Part shown: in pieces, positions 52,337 through 58,310 of the stretch
How the letters are laid out: the number at the start of each line of letters is the position of its first letter
Numbering within the stretch: the first letter of the stretch is position 1
Assembly: GCA_964420035.1 (NCBI GenBank)
Contig: CAYQQR010000024.1
Coordinates: 1 to 58,310, forward strand
Length of the DNA stretch: 58,310 nucleotides
Source: CAYQQR01 sp964420035
GTDB lineage: Bacteria; Bacteroidota; Bacteroidia; Bacteroidales; SM23-62
Direction of reading: 5' to 3'
Program-made: the position numbers and the translations under genes
The notes under the pieces: model-generated
Seen by the model: only the letters and a program-made list of their open reading frames with translations
Database searches by the model: none
Told to the model about the DNA's origin: nothing

Positions 52337-53692
52337 ATGAGCAAGTTGAAGCACTATCTTAAATTCATTCACTCTGATGTATGGCACCTGGATATGGACC
52401 AGTATCCACGCGTCATTCAATGGATTATCCGTCAAATCAGGGTTTTCCTGCTGGCTTTTAAAGGTTTTACAGAAGACCGGATCAGCCTGAGGGCTTCTTC
52501 CCTGACTTTCTTTTCTTTGCTGTCTATTGTACCGGTTGTGGCCATGGCCTTTGGTATTGCCAAGGGTTTTGGATTCCAGGACCGGCTGGAAAATGAGATC
52601 ATGGGATTGCTTGATTCTTTTGATGAAGGAGCTCAGCAGTCGGCCATGCGAAACCTGGCAGACACCGTCATTAATTTTGCAAATTCGATGCTGGAGCGCA
52701 CAAAAGGAGGATTTATCGCGGGGATAGGTTTGGTTGTTTTGCTCTATTCGGTAATGCGCGTTCTGGGAAACATAGAAAAATCCTTTAACCATATCTGGCA
52801 GATCAAAAAATCCAGGCCCTTCTTGCGAAAATTCAGCGATTATTTATCTATGATGTTGATCGCACCCATACTGGTGCTGCTCAGCTCTTCGGCCAATGTT
52901 TTTATTTCAACCACCCTGGCTAAAGTTTCAGAATCCAGTGAGATTGTCGGAGCCATAACGCCCGCCATTCAATCCCTTTTAAAACTGATCCCCTATTTTT
53001 CCATATTTCTTTTGTTCTCCCTGATCTACATCATTATGCCCAATACCCGGGTGAAGTTCAGATATGCCTTTCCGGCGGCTGTTATTGCAGGGATTATCTT
53101 TCAATTGATACAATCCTTCTATATTAACAGCCAGGTTCTTGTGAGTTCCTATAACGCCATCTATGGCTCTTTCATGGCACTTCCCCTTTTCCTCATCTGG
53201 ATGCAGATCAGTTGGCTGGTCGTACTCTTTGGAGCCGAATTATCCTTTGCCTATCAGAATATCGAAGAATATGAATTTGAAGCCACCCCCCTCGAGGTAA
53301 GTCCGTACAACCGCCAGGTTCTTGCTTATATGATCACCTACCTGGTGGTTAAAAAATTTGAGACCGGGGAGCGACCACTCACCTCGGATCAGATCTCTAA
53401 GATACTGGAGGTTCCCCTGCGGGTGGTCCGTTCAGTTATAAATGAACTCATTGACAGTGAGATTATCGCGGAGGCAGTAACCGCAAAGCCCAAAGAACAT
53501 GGGTATATGCCGGCTATGGACATCAATAAGCTGACCACCGGCCTGATGATGGAAAAACTTGCAAGGAAAAATACCGGGATTCCCGTCGGGACAAAGTTCA
53601 GACTCTATCCTCAATTTATGTCGCTTCATGAAAAGATCTTCGATGCCATCAAAAGCTCAGACGCTAATCGGTTGATTAAGGACATCCCCTGA
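52337..53692 (+). CDS. YihY/BrkB-family membrane protein with C-terminal winged helix
   Basis: This 451-residue protein has six membrane helices of the YihY type between about residues 45 and 310 (ASSLTFFSLLSIVPVVAMAF at 54-73, SAGVIAGIIF-like helix AAVIAGIIFQLIQSFYINSQ, and IYGSFMALPLFLIWMQISWL). A C-terminal region at about 325-400 (RPLTSDQISKILEVPLRVVR) resembles a winged helix, a known extension in this family. It was once misnamed ribonuclease BN. The cellular role is unsettled. The gene stands alone in front of the his leader. Confidence 0.85.
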   Translation: MSKLKHYLKFIHSDVWHLDMDQYPRVIQWIIRQIRVFLLAFKGFTEDRISLRASSLTFFSLLSIVPVVAMAFGIAKGFGFQDRLENEIMGLLDSFDEGAQQSAMRNLADTVINFANSMLERTKGGFIAGIGLVVLLYSVMRVLGNIEKSFNHIWQIKKSRPFLRKFSDYLSMMLIAPILVLLSSSANVFISTTLAKVSESSEIVGAITPAIQSLLKLIPYFSIFLLFSLIYIIMPNTRVKFRYAFPAAVIAGIIFQLIQSFYINSQVLVSSYNAIYGSFMALPLFLIWMQISWLVVLFGAELSFAYQNIEEYEFEATPLEVSPYNRQVLAYMITYLVVKKFETGERPLTSDQISKILEVPLRVVRSVINELIDSEIIAEAVTAKPKEHGYMPAMDINKLTTGLMMEKLARKNTGIPVGTKFRLYPQFMSLHEKIFDAIKSSDANRLIKDIP

Positions 53693-53749
53693 TACTGTTA
53701 ATTCATCGTTATAAATGGTCGAAATGCAACATATTATAATTTTTTTACT

Positions 53750-53757
53750 TAATTTTG
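53750..53757 (+). promoter_or_regulatory. his operon -7 promoter element TAATTTTG
   Basis: This TAnnTTTG match lies 18 nt before the start of the leader peptide. Transcription would begin about 53764, just upstream of that ORF. No clear -33 element is visible. Confidence 0.55.
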
Positions 53758-53775
53758 TGCTTTCAAACTGAACAA

Positions 53776-53829
53776 ATGAACGGGAACACTGCATTATTGC
53801 ATCATGAGTACGCCCATCACAGGGAATAA
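53776..53829 (+). CDS. hisL: Histidine leader peptide
   Basis: The short ORF encodes MNGNTALLHHEYAHHRE, 17 residues of which four are His in two adjacent pairs (codons 9-10 and 14-15). It lies between a promoter element and a strong intrinsic terminator that precedes hisG. This is the layout of ribosome-mediated attenuation: scarcity of charged histidinyl-tRNA would stall a ribosome at these codons and favour the antiterminator. It is a prediction from sequence with no expression evidence. Confidence 0.82.
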   Translation: MNGNTALLHHEYAHHRE

Positions 53830-53839
53830 GGATGTTATG

Positions 53840-53901
53840 TGCAGAAAAAGACCTGGTCAAATAACTGAATAAAGGTTTGCAGTTTCTGCAAACCTTTTTT
53901 T
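53840..53901 (+). promoter_or_regulatory. his attenuator: terminator with alternative antiterminator pairing
   Basis: AAAGGTTTGCAG (53871-53882) and CTGCAAACCTTT (53886-53897) form a perfect 12-bp stem with a TTT loop and a following T run, an intrinsic terminator 12 nt before hisG. TGCAGAAA (53840-53847) is fully complementary to TTTCTGCA (53883-53890), which includes the loop and the first bases of the right arm. Pairing there would block the terminator. The two structures are mutually exclusive. Confidence 0.82.
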
Positions 53902-53912
53902 ATTCATGCAGT

Positions 53913-54770
53913 ATGAAAAAACTAAAGATTGCCATTCAGAAATCGGGCAGGCTCAGTGAAAAATCTCTTCAATTACTTACGGAAACGGGTATACATGTAG
54001 CCAATGGTAACCGTAAGCTGGTCTCGGCCTCCAGCGATTTTCCAATAGAGCTGCTTTTTCTCCGGGACGATGATATTCCCGAATATGTTGCAGATAAAGT
54101 GGCCCATGCTGGTATTGTGGGACAAAACGTCATTGCAGAAAAAGGACAGAAACTTGTATCGGTATTGCCTCTCGGATTCGCCCGTTGCCGTATGTCCCTG
54201 GCTGTATCGAAGGAAGTAGATTATCCGGAATTGACCTGGTTTTCCGGAAAACGCATTGCCACCACTTACCCGGCTATTCTGAAAGAATACCTGGAGAGTC
54301 AGGGTATTCAAGCTGAAATACACGTGATCAGCGGTTCGGTAGAGATAGCTCCCGGTATTGGCCTGGCCGACGGCATCTTTGATATAGTAAGTACAGGTTC
54401 AACCCTTATCAGCAATGGACTGAAAGAAGTGGAAAAAGTCATGGACTCCGAAGCCGTCCTTGTCAGAAGTCCTGATCTGGAACCCGGACAGTTGAAAATA
54501 CTGGATGAATTGGTATTCCGGTTCAAGGCAGTATTGAATGCCCGGAACAATAAGTACATTTTGTTGAATGCCCCCAGCGACAAGCTGAAGGATATTGTAA
54601 AGATCATCCCCGGGATGAAATCACCAACCATTATGCCCCTGGCAGAAGAAGGATGGAGCTCGGTCCATTCGGTACTGAGCGAGGAACAATTCTGGAAAAT
54701 TATTGATGACCTGAAAGCCTTGGGTGCGCAGGGAATACTGGTTATACCAATTGAAAAAATGATATTGTAA
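53913..54770 (+). CDS. hisG: ATP phosphoribosyltransferase, long form
   Basis: Starting at ATG 53913 (the upstream in-frame ATG at 53877 lies inside the terminator hairpin), the protein has 285 residues. LKIAIQKSGRLSEKS at the N-terminus and the PRPP loop ISGSVEIAPGIGLADGIFDI identify HisG. The C-terminal MKSPTIMPLAEEGWSSVHSV is the ACT-like regulatory domain of the long, histidine-inhibited form. It makes phosphoribosyl-ATP from PRPP and ATP, the first step of histidine synthesis. Its stop overlaps the hisD start by one base. Confidence 0.95.
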   Translation: MKKLKIAIQKSGRLSEKSLQLLTETGIHVANGNRKLVSASSDFPIELLFLRDDDIPEYVADKVAHAGIVGQNVIAEKGQKLVSVLPLGFARCRMSLAVSKEVDYPELTWFSGKRIATTYPAILKEYLESQGIQAEIHVISGSVEIAPGIGLADGIFDIVSTGSTLISNGLKEVEKVMDSEAVLVRSPDLEPGQLKILDELVFRFKAVLNARNNKYILLNAPSDKLKDIVKIIPGMKSPTIMPLAEEGWSSVHSVLSEEQFWKIIDDLKALGAQGILVIPIEKMIL

Positions 54771-56068
54771 TGAACCCTTCAATGCAAATAATAAATAACC
54801 CGGAACCATCAAACTGGGATACCATACTGGCCCGGCCGGTTCACGACAAAAAAAAGATCCTGGGTATGGTACGAACGCTCATGGATAAGGTACGGGATGA
54901 AGGTGATACAGCCCTTCAGTTGTATACCGGGCAATTTGACGGCGTCAGGCTGGATCGTTTTGTGCTCGGCAGGGAAGCTGTTGATGAAGCCGGCGGGGAG
55001 GTGGATGAGGAACTGAAGGAAGCCATACGTCTGGCTGCCGGAAACATTAAAAGGTTCCATGCTTCCCAGGCCATGCCGGTTACAAAGATAGATACCATGG
55101 AAGGTGTGACCTGCTGGCAAAAAGCTGTACCCATTGAAAAGGTGGGGCTCTATATCCCTGGTGGTTCTGCACCCTTGTTTTCCACCCTGTTGATGCTGGC
55201 CATACCAGCTCAGATTGCCGGCTGCCGCGAGATCGTGCTGTGTACCCCACCTCTCCGGGACGGTACTGTAGATCCGGTGATCCTTAATACGGCGGGTATG
55301 CTTGGCCTGGAAAGGATTTACAGGATCGGTGGTGCCCAGGCCATAGCGGCCATGACTTATGGAACGGAACAGGTACCCCGTGTCGACAAAATATTCGGTC
55401 CGGGCAATCAGTATGTCACGGCTGCCAAGCTACTGGCCACTTTGGAAGGTGTGGCCATAGATATGCCCGCGGGACCTTCAGAAGTTGCAGTGATCGCTGA
55501 CGATCAGGCCGATCCAAGCTTTGTGGCATCTGACCTGCTCTCCCAGGCGGAACACGGACCCGACAGCCAGGTTCTGATGGTCACCGGTTCCGATGCCCTG
55601 GCAAAAGCTGTCATGGAGGAGGTTGAAAAGCAGCTTGAAAGCCTCCCAAGAAAGGTGATAGCGGAAGAATCACTGAAGCACGGCAAGATCATAGTTTTAG
55701 ATGATATGGAAAAGATCATCAGCATAATCAACGCCTACGCCCCGGAGCACCTGGTTATCAATTGCAAAGACTACCGGGTTGTAGCTGAGAAAATTGAAAA
55801 TGCCGGATCGGTCTTTCTGGGTCCCTGGACCCCGGAAAGTGCTGGTGACTATGCATCAGGTACCAACCATACCCTTCCCACAAACGGTGCTGCACGGTAT
55901 ACCGGCGGCCTGAGCCTGGATAGCTTTCAAAAGAAAATTACCTTCCAGGAACTTACGGCGGGCGGACTGGATCGCCTGGGACCGGCAATAAAACGAATGG
56001 CGCTGGCCGAGCGGTTGGATGCACATGCCCGGGCGGTTTCCGTAAGACTTGATAACAAAACTTCCTGA
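54770..56068 (+). CDS. hisD: Histidinol dehydrogenase
   Basis: This 432-residue protein has the family signature YIPGGSAPLFSTLLMLAIPA, IGGAQAIAAMTYGTEQVP, DKIFGPGNQYVTAAK, LLSQAEHGPDSQ with a zinc Gln/His, YAPEHLVINC and GDYASGTNHTLPTNG. It oxidises L-histidinol to L-histidine in two NAD-dependent steps. ATG 54770 overlaps the hisG stop in a TAATG; ATG 54782 is a possible alternative start. Confidence 0.95.
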   Translation: MNPSMQIINNPEPSNWDTILARPVHDKKKILGMVRTLMDKVRDEGDTALQLYTGQFDGVRLDRFVLGREAVDEAGGEVDEELKEAIRLAAGNIKRFHASQAMPVTKIDTMEGVTCWQKAVPIEKVGLYIPGGSAPLFSTLLMLAIPAQIAGCREIVLCTPPLRDGTVDPVILNTAGMLGLERIYRIGGAQAIAAMTYGTEQVPRVDKIFGPGNQYVTAAKLLATLEGVAIDMPAGPSEVAVIADDQADPSFVASDLLSQAEHGPDSQVLMVTGSDALAKAVMEEVEKQLESLPRKVIAEESLKHGKIIVLDDMEKIISIINAYAPEHLVINCKDYRVVAEKIENAGSVFLGPWTPESAGDYASGTNHTLPTNGAARYTGGLSLDSFQKKITFQELTAGGLDRLGPAIKRMALAERLDAHARAVSVRLDNKTS

Positions 56069-56079
56069 CAACGAACGCT

Positions 56080-57120
56080 ATGAAAAATCACATTCAATCA
56101 CTGGTACGGAAAAACATCCGGGAACTGGTCCCTTATTCCTCGGCAAGGGATGAATATTACGGGGAAGAGGCCGTATTTCTGGATGCCAACGAGAATCCCT
56201 TCAATCAACCCTACAATCGTTATCCCGATCCGCATCAGCGCAAGCTTAAGAACAAAATATCATGGCTCAAGGGCATACCCACTGATAATATTTTCCTGGG
56301 TAATGGAAGCGATGAGGCCATTGATCTGCTCTTCAGGATATTCTGTGAACCGGGGAGGGATGAAATGGTTACCATGGCTCCCTCTTACGGGATGTTCAGC
56401 GTGGCGGCAAGAGTGAATGATGTTAGCGTAACAGAGGCTCTGTTGAATACCGATTTTTCCCTGGATTCCGGGAAAATCCTGGATGCCGTAAACCCGGCAA
56501 CCCGGATGATCTTCTTGTGTTCTCCGAACAATCCTGCAGCTAACCTCCTTGAAGAAAAAGCCATAGTGGAAATTCTGGAGTCTTTTGATGGTATCGTAGT
56601 TTTAGACGAGGCCTATATCGATTTTGCCGATGATCCCGGCTGGCTGTCCCGTTTGAATGGTTTTGAAAAACTTGTGGTGCTGCAAACCTTTTCCAAAGCC
56701 TGGGGAATGGCCGGATTGAGACTGGGTATGGCTTTCGCGGATCCCGATATCATCGGGTATATGGATAAGGTGAAATATCCCTATAATGTCAATACCCAAA
56801 CCCAGGCCATCGTCTTTGATGCCATAGCAAACAGGGGAAAAATGGAGCAGTACCGCGACAGGATAATAGAGGAGAGAGAAGAGCTCTCAAAAACATTGGG
56901 TTCATTTTCTTTTGTGCAGAAAGTTTTTGACAGCCAGGCAAACTTCCTGCTGGTCAGGGTACAAGACCCCGACGACCTGTACAGGCACCTGGCCAACGAC
57001 AGCCTGATCGTCAGGAACCGCTCCAGGCTTCCCCTTTGTGAAGGCTGCCTTCGCATTACGGTGGGTACACCTGAAGAAAACCGGAGTTTGATTCGTTCAA
57101 TGGAAAAATATAAGGCATGA
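56080..57120 (+). CDS. hisC: Histidinol-phosphate aminotransferase
   Basis: This 346-residue fold-type I PLP enzyme has LDANENPFNQPYNRYPDP near the N-terminus, FLGNGSDEAIDLLFR, LCSPNNPAAN, VVLDEAYIDFA and the Schiff-base region QTFSKAWGMAGLRLGMAF. It converts imidazole-acetol phosphate to L-histidinol phosphate. It overlaps hisB by 4 nt. Confidence 0.95.
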   Translation: MKNHIQSLVRKNIRELVPYSSARDEYYGEEAVFLDANENPFNQPYNRYPDPHQRKLKNKISWLKGIPTDNIFLGNGSDEAIDLLFRIFCEPGRDEMVTMAPSYGMFSVAARVNDVSVTEALLNTDFSLDSGKILDAVNPATRMIFLCSPNNPAANLLEEKAIVEILESFDGIVVLDEAYIDFADDPGWLSRLNGFEKLVVLQTFSKAWGMAGLRLGMAFADPDIIGYMDKVKYPYNVNTQTQAIVFDAIANRGKMEQYRDRIIEEREELSKTLGSFSFVQKVFDSQANFLLVRVQDPDDLYRHLANDSLIVRNRSRLPLCEGCLRITVGTPEENRSLIRSMEKYKA

Positions 57121-58241
57121 AAAAGAAAGCCCTCTTTTTGGATCGTGACGGAACCCTTATTGTGGAACCACCCGAGGATCTCCAGGTCGATTCACTTGAA
57201 AAGCTGGAGTTCATCCCCGGCGTGTTCCGCAATCTTTACCGGATCACACGCGCGTTCGACTATGAACTGATCATGGTCAGTAACCAGGACGGACTGGGGA
57301 CGGAACAGTATCCAAGGGAAAAGTATGAAAAAGTACAGGAAAAAATGATAACTGCCTTTCGCAACGAGGGGGTGACCTTTGATGCGATCCACATCGATCC
57401 CACCCTGCCCGAAGAAAAGGCACCAACCCGGAAGCCCGGTACAGCCATGCTTGAAAAATACATGGATGGCCGCTATGATCTGCAGTCCTCACTGGTCCTG
57501 GGGGACCGCCTGACCGATATTATTCTGGCCCGGAACCTGGGTAGCCGTGCCATATGGTTCGCGGATCCGGAGAGGGAAGAAGAATTGAAGGAAGCCGGCC
57601 TGGAAGAATATTGTACCCTGATCAGCGATAACTGGGACAGGATTTATGACTTTCTTTTAGCAGAGCAATCCAGGGTAAGGGTCGAAAGAAAGACTGGAGA
57701 AACCTCCGTTCTTGTTGAAATGCAATTGTACGGAAGCGGAAAAGGTCAAATGCAAACCGGCCTGGGATTCCTGGATCATATGCTGGCACAGATTGCCAAA
57801 CATTCCGGTATAAACCTGCGGGTGGATGTTTCCGGTGATCTGCATGTAGATGAACACCACACCATAGAGGATACGGCCCTGGTATTGGGAGAGTCCCTGA
57901 ATAAAGCCCTGGGCAAGAAGAAAGGGATCAGTCGCTACGGGTTCGTCCTCCCTATGGATGACGCCCTTGCCCAGGTGGCCATTGACCTGGGAGGAAGGCC
58001 CTGGCTGGAATGGAAGGTGGAGCTTAAAAGAGAATATATCGGAGACGTTCCGACGGAAATGTTCATGCATTTTTTTAAGTCCCTGAGCGATACCGCAAAA
58101 TGTAACCTGAACATTAAGGCAGAAGGCACAAATGAACATCATAAGATAGAAGCTGTTTTCAAAGCATTCGCCAGGGCACTGAAACAGGCCATTTCTCTCG
58201 AGGAAGGGCAGGGACTGCCATCGACCAAGGGAAAACTTTAG
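57117..58241 (+). CDS. hisB: Bifunctional histidinol-phosphatase/imidazoleglycerol-phosphate dehydratase
   Basis: This 374-residue protein has a HAD phosphatase at about 1-165 (FLDRDGTLIVEPPE, MVSNQDGLG, LVLGDRLTDIILA) and a HisB dehydratase at about 180-374 (GLGFLDHMLAQIAKHS, DEHHTIEDTALVLGESL, and EHHKIEAVFKAFARAL, the two metal His clusters). It performs steps 6 and 8 of histidine synthesis. E. coli HisB holds a zinc through a Cys/His cluster in the phosphatase part. Here that stretch reads IHIDPTLPEEKAPTRKPG with no Cys, so that zinc site is absent. More his genes probably follow outside the window. Confidence 0.95.
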   Translation: MKKKALFLDRDGTLIVEPPEDLQVDSLEKLEFIPGVFRNLYRITRAFDYELIMVSNQDGLGTEQYPREKYEKVQEKMITAFRNEGVTFDAIHIDPTLPEEKAPTRKPGTAMLEKYMDGRYDLQSSLVLGDRLTDIILARNLGSRAIWFADPEREEELKEAGLEEYCTLISDNWDRIYDFLLAEQSRVRVERKTGETSVLVEMQLYGSGKGQMQTGLGFLDHMLAQIAKHSGINLRVDVSGDLHVDEHHTIEDTALVLGESLNKALGKKKGISRYGFVLPMDDALAQVAIDLGGRPWLEWKVELKREYIGDVPTEMFMHFFKSLSDTAKCNLNIKAEGTNEHHKIEAVFKAFARALKQAISLEEGQGLPSTKGKL

Positions 58242-58263
58242 GCGGTAGGCGGTATGGATTCAG

Positions 58264-58275
58264 CCTGCCTGACGG
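58264..58275 (+). repeat. Partial palindromic repeat copy
   Basis: CCTGCCTGACGG, preceded by GATTCAG, matches the left half of the dispersed palindrome family. It lies after hisB in the last 69 bases, which are otherwise A/T-rich and without a gene. Confidence 0.6.
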
Positions 58276-58310
58276 TATTCTAAGATAAAAACAAATATTT
58301 ACGATATTAA

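Overview
The window looks like a chromosomal segment of an anaerobic or facultative Bacteroidota bacterium (Bacteroidales/Marinilabiliales-like). This rests on several features. TAnnTTTG-type -7 promoter elements lie upstream of several genes, and Shine-Dalgarno sequences are essentially absent. Lipoproteins and Tat-exported Gfo/Idh oxidoreductases are numerous. PD40/OmpA and tricorn-like S41 proteins, DUF1080 and DUF6807 proteins, methylmalonyl-CoA epimerase and a bifunctional HisB are also present. Genus-level assignment is not possible from sequence reading alone. No rRNA, tRNA, CRISPR array, integrase or transposase gene was seen, and no stretch over 300 bases lacks a gene or a described feature.

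Layout: (1) 185-5178 is a lipid-linked sugar operon: PAP2 phosphatase, ArnT/PMT-like transferase, DPM1-like GT2, a glucuronokinase-like GHMP kinase and a GalU-type pyrophosphorylase. (2) 5242-14166 is a sugar oxidation cluster: tandem DUF1080 lipoprotein, three Gfo/Idh/MocA oxidoreductases (two Tat-exported), a DUF6807 lipoprotein, a TIM-barrel lipoprotein, an ApbE-like flavin transferase and a small membrane protein. It resembles the Bacteroides pathway in which sugars are oxidised to 3-keto-glycosides and then cleaved. (3) 14243-23805 holds alkaline phosphatase, a TPR-PD40-OmpA protein, a tricorn-like S41 peptidase and a GH3-beta-lactamase fusion. (4) 24007-28555 holds methylmalonyl-CoA epimerase followed by a remnant of a carboxyltransferase gene, a lipoprotein, a citrate lyase operon with CitD fused to CitE, and rubredoxin. 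(5) 28675-36383 holds a VTC polyphosphate polymerase-DUF4956 pair, PepD, an isocitrate dehydrogenase-like enzyme, an HD protein lacking the dyad histidine, and an SLC13/RCK transporter next to CysQ. (6) 36346-43900 is mostly minus strand: a GH43-like lipoprotein, an isoaspartyl peptidase, a DUF4097-like protein, an ECF sigma factor fused to a membrane anti-sigma-like domain, two small or hypothetical proteins and an M28-PDZ peptidase. (7) 44039-50892 is a TetR-TolC-HlyD-ABC-ABC-permease-permease drug-export operon laid out like E. coli cecR-ybhGFSR. (8) 50946-53692 holds a TlpA-like thioredoxin, ComB and YihY. (9) 53750-58241 is hisGDCB behind a histidine attenuator.

The intergenic DNA is unusually structured. 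An identical 94-nt four-hairpin element occurs twice, 39 kb apart. A palindromic CCTGCC.GGCAGG repeat family occurs at least five times, and heptameric CGTAAC/CGTAAT arrays sit in several gaps. Some of these repeats run into coding sequence and appear to supply protein C-termini or a stop codon.

The most informative observations are the his leader (a 17-codon leader peptide with four His codons, a perfect 12-bp terminator stem and an alternative antiterminator pairing), the sigma/anti-sigma fusion across a run of ten A residues, the repeat element that extends reading frames, and the truncated mmdA-like remnant.
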